This document shows, piece after piece, positions 1 through 8,256 of a stretch of DNA of 43,005 nucleotides. The DNA is taken from contig JAHRWD010000043.1 of NCBI GenBank assembly GCA_019090315.1, positions 1 to 43,005 of the forward strand, read 5' to 3'. Each line of letters starts with the position of its first letter. Positions within the stretch are counted from its first letter, which is position 1. The position numbers were made by a program, and so were the translations under genes. The notes beneath the pieces are model-generated. The model did no database searches and was not told the DNA's origin. It was given only the letters and a program-made list of their open reading frames with translations. Source of the DNA: Pseudomonadales bacterium (GTDB lineage: Bacteria; Pseudomonadota; Gammaproteobacteria; Pseudomonadales; JAHRWD01).

Positions 1-766
1 GGCGTTGATTCATAAAGCTCGGTGAAACTATTTCTACACCACCCTCGTGCAGTACATCCAGTACCTCACGACGCAGATTGGAACGCGCTGTCAGCAAGCT
101 CTTCACCTCGGCTAACATGCCGTTTATCTTGTAGGTTACCGCATAGTCACCAAGCTCAGTGAGCTGAACGAAGGGCTCTTCAAGTCCGGCATTTTCCGCC
201 GCCTGCTTGAGCAATGACTCTATTTTTGCATGGTGGATATCATAGCCAAGGGATAAGTTGGCGGAGACTACCGTACCGGAACTACGCACCACGGATACGG
301 GGTTAGTGATCAAAAATGTGTTGGGGATAGCGACCAGCTCCCGCTGCTCCGACTGAATCTCGGTATCCAGCAAACCGCGCTCGCTGACCCTGCCAAAATA
401 GTCCGCGACCTGAATAAAATCACCGGTATGAAAGGGATTGGTCACACGCAGCATGATGCCCGCCATCAGGTTTGCAAAAATGGTACTGGATGAAAAGGCT
501 AATACCCCTGAAATCGCCAGGCCAATAAGCGCAACTACCTGATTCCGTACACTGTCGGCGACCGGCAGGGTAAGCGCAATCGCAATGATGCTGACCAATG
601 TTAACCCCAGCATGATTAGCTGATTGGAGAACTGGCTTTTTTTGCCGTAGCTTCCGGGGTTACGAATCAGTCGCCAATGGGCAAGCCAAAGCACAATACC
701 AACACTGATGCTGGTCACAATGAGAGGAAGAAATAGTTTGAAAATATCGATAACTGAGTTCAGCAA
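1..766 (-). CDS. MscS-family mechanosensitive channel, C-terminus cut by window edge
   Basis: This gene runs off the left edge, so only the first 255 codons are visible. The start is probably the TTG at 764-766: an AAAGGA-like ribosome site lies 7-8 bases upstream, and in-frame stop codons lie just before it. The translation begins MLNSVIDIF and has hydrophobic helices at about residues 7-28 and 48-68. A third, glycine/alanine-rich helix at about 75-105 is the pore-lining type of MscS channels and leads into the NPFHTGDFIQV segment that opens the beta domain of the family. MscS proteins sit in the inner membrane and open under membrane tension to release solutes during osmotic downshock. It points away from ubiE and shares the intergenic stretch with it. 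Family assignment is confident; the exact paralogue is not. Confidence 0.85.
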   Translation of the reverse strand, partial: MLNSVIDIFKLFLPLIVTSISVGIVLWLAHWRLIRNPGSYGKKSQFSNQLIMLGLTLVSIIAIALTLPVADSVRNQVVALIGLAISGVLAFSSSTIFANLMAGIMLRVTNPFHTGDFIQVADYFGRVSERGLLDTEIQSEQRELVAIPNTFLITNPVSVVRSSGTVVSANLSLGYDIHHAKIESLLKQAAENAGLEEPFVQLTELGDYAVTYKINGMLAEVKSLLTARSNLRREVLDVLHEGGVEIVSPSFMNQR

Positions 767-804
767 CGGCTTTATCCTTTATTAAAGCTATCCGCCCATA
801 TTAG

Positions 805-822
805 GGATTAGTTCTCTAATCC
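805..822. repeat. Short inverted repeat upstream of the MscS-type gene
   Basis: GGATTAG (805-811) and CTAATCC (816-822) form a perfect 7-bp inverted repeat with a TTCT spacer. It lies about 40 bases upstream of the MscS-like start. It could be an operator or a leader hairpin; no regulator is recognised. Confidence 0.35.
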
Positions 823-932
823 TCAAATGCTCTACTGCTGGATCTGTAAATCATCAGCAAAGAAAGGCGCATCGCCTGAGTCCGAGTTGCGGCCTTCGCA
901 TGATTGCCTTTTATCGAACCGGTAAACGAAGG

Positions 933-938
933 TAGAAT
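933..938 (+). promoter_or_regulatory. Possible -10 box of the ubiE operon
   Basis: TAGAAT at 933-938 lies 30 bases before the ubiE ATG. A better-supported promoter in this window (mfd, 18811-18838) has the same -10 hexamer. The -35 region here is poor (TTTATC at 911-916), so this is a tentative call from the -10 hexamer and its distance. Confidence 0.35.
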
Positions 939-968
939 GGGCACCTATTATTTGATTGAAGTAGTCCT

Positions 969-1772
969 ATGTCTGAACGCTTGATCCCTACCCATGAAGA
1001 ACCCTCGATTTTGAAGTCTGACCCCGAGTCTGACTCTACGACTCACTTTGGTTTTGAAGATGTCGCCAAAGAGGAGAAGGTGGAGCGCGTCGGCGAGGTA
1101 TTTCACTCGGTCGCAGCGCGATATGACCTGATGAATGATCTGATGTCGCTTGGTGTTCATCGAATCTGGAAGGCGCTGACCATTGAGATGAGCGGCGTAC
1201 GAGAGGGTCACAGAATTCTTGATGTAGCCGGTGGTACCGGTGATCTAACCAAGAAATTCTCCAAATTGGTCGGCGATACCGGGCAGGTGATTCTGGCGGA
1301 TATCAACAGCTCTATGCTTGAAGTGGGACGTGAACGCCTTACGGATCAGGGTTATGTCTCAAACGTTCAGTATTGCCAGGCCAACGCGGAGGAGCTGCCG
1401 TTTGAGGACAACAGTTTCGATTGCGTCAGTATTGCATTTGGCCTACGCAACGTGACCGATAAAGACAAAGCATTGCGTGCCATGACCCGGGTGCTAAAGC
1501 CCGGTGGTCGATTACTGGTTCTGGAATTTTCAAAACCCACCAATACGGTTTTCGAGAAGGTCTACGATCGATACTCGTTCTCGATTTTGCCCAAAATCGG
1601 CAAATTGATTACCAATGATGCCGACAGCTATCAGTATCTATCCGAATCAATTCGTATGCATCCTGACCAGAACACGCTGCGGGATATGATGGAACAGGCA
1701 GGCCTGAAACGATGCCGTTTTAACAATATGACCGGCGGTATCGTCGCCCTGCACTCTGGTATCAAACCCTAG
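969..1772 (+). CDS. ubiE: Demethylmenaquinone/2-methoxy-6-polyprenyl-benzoquinol C-methyltransferase UbiE
   Basis: UbiE carries out the SAM-dependent C-methylation step of ubiquinone (and, where present, menaquinone) synthesis. The 267-residue protein has the class I methyltransferase fold: motif I is DVAGGTGDL at about residues 84-92, an acidic ADINSSML strand follows, and the UbiE signature [10 protein letters not shown] and motif [15 protein letters not shown] come after. It carries about 15 more N-terminal residues than the E. coli protein, low in complexity and unlikely to be catalytic. The ATG is kept because no better-placed start is seen. It is the first gene of ubiE-ubiJ-ubiB, and ubiJ begins directly after its stop codon, so the three are almost certainly co-transcribed. 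Confidence 0.97.
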   Translation: MSERLIPTHEEPSILKSDPESDSTTHFGFEDVAKEEKVERVGEVFHSVAARYDLMNDLMSLGVHRIWKALTIEMSGVREGHRILDVAGGTGDLTKKFSKLVGDTGQVILADINSSMLEVGRERLTDQGYVSNVQYCQANAEELPFEDNSFDCVSIAFGLRNVTDKDKALRAMTRVLKPGGRLLVLEFSKPTNTVFEKVYDRYSFSILPKIGKLITNDADSYQYLSESIRMHPDQNTLRDMMEQAGLKRCRFNNMTGGIVALHSGIKP

Positions 1773-2507
1773 GTGCTTGGATCTGTGTCTATTCTTAGCC
1801 CTCTTCTTACTCCTCTTCTTAGCCCTTTGCGTGCGACCAAAGTGATCAAACTGCTGACACGCGGTTCCTTGCTCGCGGCGGAGGTGATCATTGCAGAAAC
1901 CCTGAAACGTGATCCCGTCAGCAGGAAAAAACTGAAGAAGCTGGATGGCAAACGGATTGCCATTCACACCACTATGCCCGAATTCAAACTGGTACTGGCT
2001 TTCTACCAGGAGAGCATAAAACTGCTCAGTGATTCGGATTCTGTGGATGCCGAAATCAGCTGCTCTTTCTCCAATCTGTTGCAACTATTAACCAGTAGTA
2101 ATCCCGCAACACAACTTCATTCCGGTGAAATCAAGTTGAGCGGTGACAGTCACCTGATTGACGAAATGCACTCGATACTTGCCGACCTGGATCTGGACTG
2201 GGAAGCCCTGCTTGCCACGCTAGTGGGTGATTCCAACGCTCATGTACTGGGTAATGCATCGCGAACCGGCTGGAACTGGCATAAGCAGCGTAGTGCTTCA
2301 CTGGTACTGGATATCGAGGAGTACGTAAAAGAGGAAGCACAATGGCTGCCACCAAAACCCGCTGCTACCCGCTTCTTTTCAGAAGTTGACCAGATACGCC
2401 TGGATGCGGAGCGCCTGAAAGCACGGGTAGATCGATTGTCAAAACGTGCCGCTGCTACTCCACAAAATAGCTCAGAGCCCGAGCCAACAGACCCAGAGAA
2501 CCGATAA
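1773..2507 (+). CDS. ubiJ: Ubiquinone biosynthesis accessory factor UbiJ (SCP2 domain)
   Basis: UbiJ is a lipid-binding accessory protein of the cytosolic ubiquinone-synthesis complex; it acts with UbiK and the hydroxylases rather than as an enzyme. The protein is 244 residues. An SCP2-like lipid-binding domain covers about residues 35-130, followed by an acidic/amphipathic helical region and a coiled-coil-like C-terminus (SEVDQIRLDAERLKARVD) that ends in a Pro/Glu-rich tail. The start is uncertain: a GTG directly abuts the ubiE stop (1773), and a second in-frame GTG lies at 1785. The segment LSPLLTPLLSPL near the start is encoded by an 11-bp direct repeat (1792-1802 and 1816-1826). Its place between ubiE and ubiB supports the assignment. 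Confidence 0.9.
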   Translation: MLGSVSILSPLLTPLLSPLRATKVIKLLTRGSLLAAEVIIAETLKRDPVSRKKLKKLDGKRIAIHTTMPEFKLVLAFYQESIKLLSDSDSVDAEISCSFSNLLQLLTSSNPATQLHSGEIKLSGDSHLIDEMHSILADLDLDWEALLATLVGDSNAHVLGNASRTGWNWHKQRSASLVLDIEEYVKEEAQWLPPKPAATRFFSEVDQIRLDAERLKARVDRLSKRAAATPQNSSEPEPTDPENR

Positions 2508-2509
2508 GC

Positions 2510-4150
2510 ATGTCCCTTGGTATCCGACGACTTTTCAAGATCGGCCGAGTACTGATCAAGCATCAACTGTACCGGCTTGTTAGCCCCGAACAACTTCCCC
2601 TTCACCTACGAATATTTCTACAACCTCTGTACTGGTTACCTGAATCCAGCCGATCTGCCGGAGAGCGTATTCGCAATGCCTGTGAAGAGCTAGGTCCGGT
2701 ATTCGTTAAATTCGGTCAGATACTTTCCACTCGACGTGATCTGTTTTCTGAAGAGATTTCTGATGAGTTAAAACTGCTTCAGGACCAGGTGCCTCCTTTC
2801 GCAAACGATACGGCTGCTCAAATCGTAGAGGACGCGTTAGGCAAACCGATTGATGAGCTGTTTGAATCCTTTTCCGAATACCCGTTGGCCTCCGCCTCGG
2901 TTGCGCAGGTGCACGATGCGGTCATGCCCAATGGTGATCAGGTCTGCGTAAAGATCATTCGACCTGGCATTAAAAAGACCATTGACCAGGATCTCACCCT
3001 GCTCTATACCCTTGCCAGACTGGTACATCGATATGCCGCAGATGCACATCGCCTTCGTTTAGTTGAAGTGGTGAAGGATTACGAATCCACTATCTATGGT
3101 GAACTCGATCTGGTTCGTGAAGCCGCCAATACCAGTTATCTGAAGGGTAATTTCGAAGACTCGCCGCTGCTGTATGTACCTAACGTCTACTGGGATTATG
3201 TAAAAACCAATGTAATGGTTCAGGAGCGCATATTTGGCACGCCGGTATCAGAGGTCGAGACGCTCACGAACCTCGGCGTAGATATGAAAAGGCTGGCTGA
3301 GGTTGGCGTTGAAATTTTCTTTACCCAGGTTTTTCAGCACAACTTCTTTCACGCGGATATGCACCCGGGCAACATTTTTGTCTCGACCAAAAACCTTGTC
3401 GAGCCACAATATATCGCCATTGACTGCGCCATTATGGGTTCCCTGAGCGAGGAAGATCAGCAATATCTGATGGGAATGATGCTGGCATTTTTCAAACGGG
3501 ATTACCGCAGTATCGCCCAGCTCCACGTTGATTCCGGATGGGTGGGCAGTCAAATCAAGGTCAACGAATTCGAAATGGCGATTCGTACCGTTTGTGAGCC
3601 AATTTTTGATAAACCGTTGAAAGAGATCTACTTTGGCGAGCTGATGATCCAGCTATTCCACACTGCTCGCCGCTTCGATATGACCATCCAGCCCCAGCTG
3701 ATATTGCTACAAAAAACCCTGCTGAATATTGAAGGCCTGGGGCGTCAGCTGTATCCGGATCTTGACCTCTGGAAAACCGCATTTCCGATCATGGAAAAGT
3801 GGATGCGTGAAAAGAATAGCCCTACTAAAATTGCCAAAGCGATGCTGAAGCAAGCACCGGAACTGTTTCGTCAGCTTCCTGAACTACCCCAGCTGGCCAT
3901 CGATGCACTTAAGCAGATTCAAAGCCTGGAAAAAACCATCGCAGCATCACAGCCGCCAGTACAAACGCATAAACCAGATAGATCGAGAGGCCGTGTACTG
4001 GGTGGGCTTTGCCTGGTCGCCGCACCGCTGTTGATCTCGCAAGAAGCACTATTACCTATGTTTTCCCAGGTACCCGCCTTCAACTGGCTGTTATTCGGCG
4101 CTGGAGTTTACCTGTTGAGCACCAGGAACAAGCGGCTGCCGAGCGATTAG
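2510..4150 (+). CDS. ubiB: Ubiquinone biosynthesis protein kinase-like ATPase UbiB
   Basis: UbiB is an atypical (ADCK/Coq8-type) kinase-like ATPase needed for ubiquinone synthesis; it is thought to help extract or present hydrophobic intermediates at the inner membrane. The 546-residue length is normal. The family KxGQ motif is KFGQ at residues 67-70, the alanine-rich loop is ASASVAQVH, the catalytic-loop equivalent is HADMHPGN (281-288), and the metal-binding motif is DCAIMGSL starting at D305. In the E. coli protein as I recall it this last motif reads DCGIVGSL, so Gly to Ala and Val to Met changes are present here. Two hydrophobic helices close to the C-terminus (about 495-540) anchor it. 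It begins two bases after the ubiJ stop. Confidence 0.97.
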   Translation: MSLGIRRLFKIGRVLIKHQLYRLVSPEQLPLHLRIFLQPLYWLPESSRSAGERIRNACEELGPVFVKFGQILSTRRDLFSEEISDELKLLQDQVPPFANDTAAQIVEDALGKPIDELFESFSEYPLASASVAQVHDAVMPNGDQVCVKIIRPGIKKTIDQDLTLLYTLARLVHRYAADAHRLRLVEVVKDYESTIYGELDLVREAANTSYLKGNFEDSPLLYVPNVYWDYVKTNVMVQERIFGTPVSEVETLTNLGVDMKRLAEVGVEIFFTQVFQHNFFHADMHPGNIFVSTKNLVEPQYIAIDCAIMGSLSEEDQQYLMGMMLAFFKRDYRSIAQLHVDSGWVGSQIKVNEFEMAIRTVCEPIFDKPLKEIYFGELMIQLFHTARRFDMTIQPQLILLQKTLLNIEGLGRQLYPDLDLWKTAFPIMEKWMREKNSPTKIAKAMLKQAPELFRQLPELPQLAIDALKQIQSLEKTIAASQPPVQTHKPDRSRGRVLGGLCLVAAPLLISQEALLPMFSQVPAFNWLLFGAGVYLLSTRNKRLPSD

Positions 4151-4223
4151 CCCTCTACAGAATCACGCTCTATCCATACAGATGACCTGTCAGATCCGGA
4201 CAATAGGTCACAATGAACCTGCT

Positions 4224-4362
4224 GAGACCTTTGCACGAGAGCCATTTTGCCCCCATGCGGTGTTAAAAATATGCTCAATCGGTCATTTACACATGTAAAT
4301 TCCCTCTCTGTGCGCATTTTTGCCTTGCCTGAGAACAAAATCATCTCCCGTGCAAAGGTCTC
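4224..4362. mobile_element. MITE copy A, about 139 bp, between ubiB and hisE
   Basis: The element opens with GAGACCTTTGCACGAGAG and closes with the reverse complement of GAGACCTTTGCACGGGAG, giving imperfect terminal inverted repeats of about 27 bp. The sequence TGCT flanks both sides (4220-4223 and 4364-4367, with one extra base on the right), which looks like a 4-bp target duplication. An internal hairpin is present: ATTTACA, 2-base loop, TGTAAAT. It has no transposase. Read as its reverse complement, it matches copy C (22367-22505) almost base for base. The ends resemble those I associate with IS5-family elements; that is memory, not a search. It lies where hisI stands in Pseudomonas. Confidence 0.85.
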
Positions 4363-4412
4363 ATGCTATATTTTTGTTAGAATCAATTTTTACAATCGCT
4401 GAGAGCACACTG

Positions 4413-4742
4413 ATGTCCGATGTATTTGATCAACTGGCAAAAACCCTTGAGCAGCGCAAATCTGCCAGTGCCGATGATTCATACGTGGCTAGTCTTTATC
4501 AAAAAGGGCTCAACAAAATCCTCGAAAAGGTGGGTGAAGAAGCGGTTGAAACCATTATCGCTGCAAAGGATGCAAGAACCAGCGGTGATAACAGTGCTCT
4601 GATAAGCGAAACTGCAGACCTGTGGTTTCACAGCCTTATCATGCTCTCTGAGCTTGGGGAGCATCCGGACAGCGTTCTCAAAGAGCTTGAACGGCGTTTT
4701 GGTCTATCGGGCATAGAGGAAAAAAATTCACGTACGTCGTGA
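4413..4742 (+). CDS. hisE: Phosphoribosyl-ATP pyrophosphatase HisE
   Basis: HisE hydrolyses phosphoribosyl-ATP to phosphoribosyl-AMP and pyrophosphate, the second step of histidine synthesis. The 109-residue protein beginning [16 protein letters not shown] has the all-alpha MazG-like fold, with the metal-binding [16 protein letters not shown] helix at about residues 35-50 and [13 protein letters not shown] downstream. The reading frame stays open 31 codons further upstream, but that part lies partly inside MITE copy A, so the ATG at 4413, preceded by GAGAG, is chosen. It is a stand-alone HisE, not a HisIE fusion. Its usual partner hisI is not next to it, which is odd for this gene order. The Tat genes follow after a second small MITE. 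Confidence 0.95.
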   Translation: MSDVFDQLAKTLEQRKSASADDSYVASLYQKGLNKILEKVGEEAVETIIAAKDARTSGDNSALISETADLWFHSLIMLSELGEHPDSVLKELERRFGLSGIEEKNSRTS

Positions 4743-4756
4743 ATTCAGAACAATAA

Positions 4757-4800
4757 GAGACCTTTGCATGGGAGGAAAATGGCTCTCGTGCAATGGTCTC
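4757..4800. mobile_element. MITE copy B, 44-bp internally deleted derivative
   Basis: Only the two ends remain. The first 12 bases, GAGACCTTTGCA, match the left end of copies A and C. The remaining 33 bases, starting CATGGGAG and ending GGTCTC, match the right end of copy C with a few substitutions. The CA shared at the join suggests a microhomology-mediated internal deletion. AATAA flanks both sides (4752-4756 and 4801-4805), which fits the target-duplication pattern of the other copies. It lies between hisE and tatA. Confidence 0.75.
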
Positions 4801-4935
4801 AATAAGTAATTGAATGGGTCAGGCCTCAAGTTATAAGTAGCCTGATTGTTAAAAGGCGAGCAACGCGTCATACTCGCAAAATCGTTAACAGATGGGCTGG
4901 CATTTATAGAAATCCAGCCATCAGGAGTGGATATT

Positions 4936-5172
4936 ATGGGATTCGGCGGAATTAGCATTTGGCAACTGTTGATCGTTTTGGTCATTGTCGTGATGGTATT
5001 TGGTACCAAAAAATTACGTAACCTCGGCGGCGACCTTGGTGGTGCACTCAAGGGCTTCAAAGAGGCAGTAAAACCCGACGAAGAGGAGAAGCTTGAGGAG
5101 AAAAAAGACAGTGCGCCGATCTCAGCAAAAACCATTGACGCAGAGGTTGAAAAAACCTCGGATCAAAAATAG
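4936..5172 (+). CDS. tatA: Sec-independent protein translocase TatA
   Basis: TatA oligomers form the transport pore of the twin-arginine system, which moves folded proteins across the inner membrane. The 78-residue protein [27 protein letters not shown] has one N-terminal membrane helix, the FGTKKLRN hinge, an amphipathic helix ([16 protein letters not shown]) and an acidic, disordered tail. The frame is open another 30 codons upstream, but the ATG at 4936 is preceded by a strong AGGAGTGG ribosome site (4923-4930) and gives the family N-terminus. It is the first gene of tatABC, 135 bases downstream of copy B of the MITE. Confidence 0.97.
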   Translation: MGFGGISIWQLLIVLVIVVMVFGTKKLRNLGGDLGGALKGFKEAVKPDEEEKLEEKKDSAPISAKTIDAEVEKTSDQK

Positions 5173-5257
5173 TCGATTCCAGATATTATCCGGCTGATGA
5201 TCCGTACCCGACCTACTCTCTACAGCCATACAACCTTGTCGGAGTACTGCTAAGACT

Positions 5258-5626
5258 ATGTTCGATATCGGTTTCACTGAGCTCCTGATAGTCGGCGTCG
5301 TTGCACTTTTGGTGGTAGGCCCGGAACGCCTTCCGGAAGCGGTAAAAACGGCAGCCCTTTGGCTCGGGCGCGCACGAGGAATGCTATCCGATGCAAAAGA
5401 GAGCATCAAAGATGAAATTGGCTTGGATGATATCCGCCAACAACTACACAATGAGACCGTTCTGAGTGATCTCAAACAGGCGCAAGAAAGAGTCAATCAG
5501 GCCACCACATCTGTCCGTTCATTTGAAGCCGAAACCATGGAACAACTAAAGCAATCGGTTACCGATTCTCCGGATGATGACAACGGCTCAAAAGCAGACA
5601 CGCAGACCTCCGATAATGACCAGTGA
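5258..5626 (+). CDS. tatB: Sec-independent protein translocase TatB
   Basis: TatB forms the twin-arginine signal-peptide receptor together with TatC. The 122-residue protein begins MFDIGFTELLIVGVVALLVVGPERLPE, the typical TatB start with the helix-breaking GPERLP hinge. It continues with a long charged amphipathic region (about residues 25-85) and an acidic C-terminal tail. The start ATG follows a GGAG site (5238-5243 region). Its 3' end overlaps the start of tatC by 11 bases, which implies translational coupling. Confidence 0.97.
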   Translation: MFDIGFTELLIVGVVALLVVGPERLPEAVKTAALWLGRARGMLSDAKESIKDEIGLDDIRQQLHNETVLSDLKQAQERVNQATTSVRSFEAETMEQLKQSVTDSPDDDNGSKADTQTSDNDQ

Positions 5627-6365
5627 GACTGAGAGCAAATCATCAGAAACGATGCCCGTGGTTTCTCATCTGCTTGAATTGAGAAACCGGTTGTTACATT
5701 CCATTCTCGCAGTGTTAGTGATCTTTCTTTGCCTGATTTACTTCGCCAACGATCTCTACGCTTTTATCTCTGAGCCCCTTCGAGCCTACCTGCCGGAAGG
5801 CGCGACGATGATCGCAACTGAGGTAGCCTCACCCTTTTTGACACCGTTTAAGCTGACGATTGTCCTGTCGGTTTTTATTGCTATCCCCTATCTTTTGCAC
5901 CAGGTTTGGGGTTTTATCTCTCCCGGCCTGTATCAACACGAAAAGAAACTCGCTATTCCTGTTCTCGCTTCCAGCGTGTTTCTTTTTTATGCCGGAATGG
6001 TGTTTGCGTATTTCGTGGTATTCCCGCTGGTGTTTGGGTTTTTTACCAGCGTCGGCCCTGAAGGGGTATCGGTTATGACCGATATCAATCACTACCTCGA
6101 TTTTGTGCTTAAACTGTTTTTTGCCTTTGGTCTGGCATTTGAGATACCGATCGCTACATTTCTACTCATACTGTCCGGCGCTACTTCGGCAGAAAAACTT
6201 GCAGCCAAACGACCCTATGTTGTAATCGGCTGCTTTGTAATGGGTATGCTGTTAACTCCTCCGGATATCATTTCACAGGCGCTGCTCGCCATTCCTATGT
6301 GGCTGCTGTTTGAGGTGGGTTTATTGTTTGGAAAGCTGGTAAAAAACCCAGGCCGACAGATATAA
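5616..6365 (+). CDS. tatC: Sec-independent protein translocase TatC
   Basis: TatC is the six-helix membrane core of the Tat receptor. From the ATG at 5616 the protein has 249 residues, close to the usual length. It shows the cytoplasmic N-terminal motif VSHLLELRNRLLHS, the conserved first-periplasmic-loop glutamate region (SEPLRAYLP followed by MIATEVASPF), and GFISPGLYQHEKK before helix 3. The helices lie at about residues 24-44, 75-95, 110-135, 155-178, 195-210 and 215-235. An ATG 42 bases further upstream would add residues with no family support and extend the tatB overlap. It ends 37 bases before the convergent viaA-like gene. The neighbouring molybdoenzyme has no visible Tat signal. Confidence 0.97.
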   Translation: MTSETESKSSETMPVVSHLLELRNRLLHSILAVLVIFLCLIYFANDLYAFISEPLRAYLPEGATMIATEVASPFLTPFKLTIVLSVFIAIPYLLHQVWGFISPGLYQHEKKLAIPVLASSVFLFYAGMVFAYFVVFPLVFGFFTSVGPEGVSVMTDINHYLDFVLKLFFAFGLAFEIPIATFLLILSGATSAEKLAAKRPYVVIGCFVMGMLLTPPDIISQALLAIPMWLLFEVGLLFGKLVKNPGRQI

Positions 6366-6379
6366 AACTTATTGGCCAA

Positions 6380-6405
6380 TAGCCGTCAATTAGTAATGAC
6401 GGCTA
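6380..6405. terminator. Hairpin between convergent tatC and viaA-like genes
   Basis: TAGCCGTCA (6380-6388) and TGACGGCTA (6397-6405) are perfect 9-bp arms around an 8-base loop. The right arm contains the stop codon of the viaA-like gene. No long T-run follows on either strand, so it is at best a non-canonical bidirectional terminator. Confidence 0.5.
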
Positions 6406-8238
6406 GATTCCGCCTTTATTCCAGTTAGTAAAACGATGCATTGGATCACTCAATGCCTCCATCGCCCCACCCCGCCAATTGCCAAGCAAGATCCCATGAA
6501 TACGTAAACCTTGATTTTTTTTAAGCCGATTTATATTTTCAAACAGGTCTTCCTGTACTGGAAACCGTCCATCGCTCAATAACAAAATATCTGCGTTACG
6601 CCATTGTTGTTGTTGCTGTTTTTTTAGCGCCAGCAGTAAGGGTTCGCACAGATCGGTTCCGCCATGAAATGAGTGCTGAATAAATTCGAGTAGATTAGCC
6701 AAGCCTTCAGAGCCCGAACTTAATTCATATTCGATCAGTTCATCTTGACTACCGAAGGACAGAATCTGACACGCTCTTTTTTCAACTCGCGCGATGCGTA
6801 TCACCTCCAAACAGATCGCCTTGGCAATCTGCTCCGGTTCACCTTGCATAGAACCGGACGTATCCAAGCAGATAATAATTGGACCCGCGCCATCTGCTGG
6901 AGAGCGATTTTCTACCGATTGTTCGGATACTGGCTGCGGACTAGGCTGGGTATTGTCGATCATAAAACCACTGTATTTATAGCTCATTAATAGATGTTCA
7001 GCACGTTTGGCATGCCAAAGCATCTTCAACTTTGGGTGACCCAGTAGCGCAGATTCAGCCGGCAACATACGACTGATCGAATCACTCCGCTCAATACCCC
7101 CAGCCTCCATAATGGCACGAGGGGTAATTACTTCTGCCAGTTGACTCTGTCCGCCCGCCTTCGGTTCGCTCCCTCTAGCGCCCGGTTTATTCCGCTCCAA
7201 ATTTCGACCAAGGCTATTCGCCATCTGTTTTAATTCGGGGGTATTTCTGAGGCGTTTTTGATATTGAATAATTGAGCGCCAATCGCCAGACCTAAGTTGC
7301 CCAGGAGTTAAATCCCATCCAGATCCAAGTAATCCAGGTATCTCTTTGTAGATTGATGATAGCTCCCGCCAGTTTTCGACCAAGTGTTTCCATTGTGATT
7401 CCAGCGCCTCGGTGGAGATCACTTCATCATCAACGGGGTTAACGATCTGTATGTCGTTATGGTTTTCTCGGTTAGGCTTCTCTGTGGTTTTCTCTGGCGT
7501 TTCCTGTGAGAGGACCTCAGCGCATTCTGACTGGGTATCTGGATCTGACCCGATAGTTACTTCTCGATTATCGCTCTGCGCTCTAGGCTCAAGCTCTGCG
7601 AGAGGAGAAAGCTCATCAGACTCATTCAATTCCGCATTTGAATTGTCATCAGCTGAGATTGGTTGAGCGGGTGAGTTACTGGAAGGTTCATTTATTCCAG
7701 CTGCTGCTGACTCTGATTGAGCTGAATGAGGTTCGTTGGAATCATCACCCTGATTACCAGAATCAACAGGAGACTGATCATCCTCGCATGGCGAATCATC
7801 TACCTCGTTAGAACTTTCTACGTGATCAGCTAACCCCTCTTCATCTCGAAACGAGGAGTCTTTGCTATTGATTCTTTGGCGCTGGGCCTGTTTATCGACA
7901 AAGCCATCGGGCTTATGGGAGAAAAAATCTTCAGCTGAACTAATGCCTTCGCAGATATCGATCAGGACTCTATCGGTCAGCGCTTCTTGCTGATAACACA
8001 GGCTCGCAAGCTCCAACGTTTCCATACGCATTAGTAATGTACGGGCAAGCTCGGGATCAGGCCAGTTAAGTTGGGTTTCTTCGGGAAGTTCGCCTAAAAG
8101 TAAAGCTGAACGCCACTGCAAAATACCATGCACGCGGGTAATCAGCTCACCGTGATGGTGAGTTACAACGGTGGAATAGAGAGATTCAGGGAGTAGATCA
8201 AGTACGGAAAATTTTGCTTCGAACCGTGCGAGAGTCAT
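6403..8238 (-). CDS. ViaA-like VWA-domain protein, partner of RavA
   Basis: In E. coli, ViaA is the von Willebrand factor A partner of the MoxR ATPase RavA; the pair affects assembly or function of Fe-S respiratory enzymes (Nuo, Frd) and aminoglycoside uptake. The last 160 residues are a VWA domain with a complete metal-ion-dependent adhesion site: DTSGS at residues 459-463, the downstream GGTD threonine and the LSDG aspartate. The N-terminal about 100 residues are helical. Residues about 105-270 are a low-complexity Asp/Glu/Ser/Asn-rich insert, which explains why it is 611 residues rather than about 480. Residues about 275-420 resemble the conserved ViaA middle region. It is last in the four-gene operon, 18 bases after ravA. 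The symbol is left blank because orthology is inferred from domain order and partner. Confidence 0.85.
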   Translation of the reverse strand: MTLARFEAKFSVLDLLPESLYSTVVTHHHGELITRVHGILQWRSALLLGELPEETQLNWPDPELARTLLMRMETLELASLCYQQEALTDRVLIDICEGISSAEDFFSHKPDGFVDKQAQRQRINSKDSSFRDEEGLADHVESSNEVDDSPCEDDQSPVDSGNQGDDSNEPHSAQSESAAAGINEPSSNSPAQPISADDNSNAELNESDELSPLAELEPRAQSDNREVTIGSDPDTQSECAEVLSQETPEKTTEKPNRENHNDIQIVNPVDDEVISTEALESQWKHLVENWRELSSIYKEIPGLLGSGWDLTPGQLRSGDWRSIIQYQKRLRNTPELKQMANSLGRNLERNKPGARGSEPKAGGQSQLAEVITPRAIMEAGGIERSDSISRMLPAESALLGHPKLKMLWHAKRAEHLLMSYKYSGFMIDNTQPSPQPVSEQSVENRSPADGAGPIIICLDTSGSMQGEPEQIAKAICLEVIRIARVEKRACQILSFGSQDELIEYELSSGSEGLANLLEFIQHSFHGGTDLCEPLLLALKKQQQQQWRNADILLLSDGRFPVQEDLFENINRLKKNQGLRIHGILLGNWRGGAMEALSDPMHRFTNWNKGGI

Positions 8239-8256
8239 GTTGAATAGGCCCGTTAA

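Noticed and set aside
4147..4344. 65-codon minus-strand frame through MITE copy A
   Set aside because: Most of it is translated MITE sequence with no domain, it ends in ubiB's 3' region, and its start lies in the element's inverted repeat. An accidental frame.
4320..4412. N-terminal extension of hisE into the MITE
   Set aside because: The extra 31 residues come from the MITE and its flank. The ATG at 4413 gives the normal HisE start and length.
7412..7666. 84-codon plus-strand frame rich in Ser
   Set aside because: It is the antisense shadow of the acidic Asp/Ser/Glu insert in the ViaA-like gene; no ribosome site or homology is visible.
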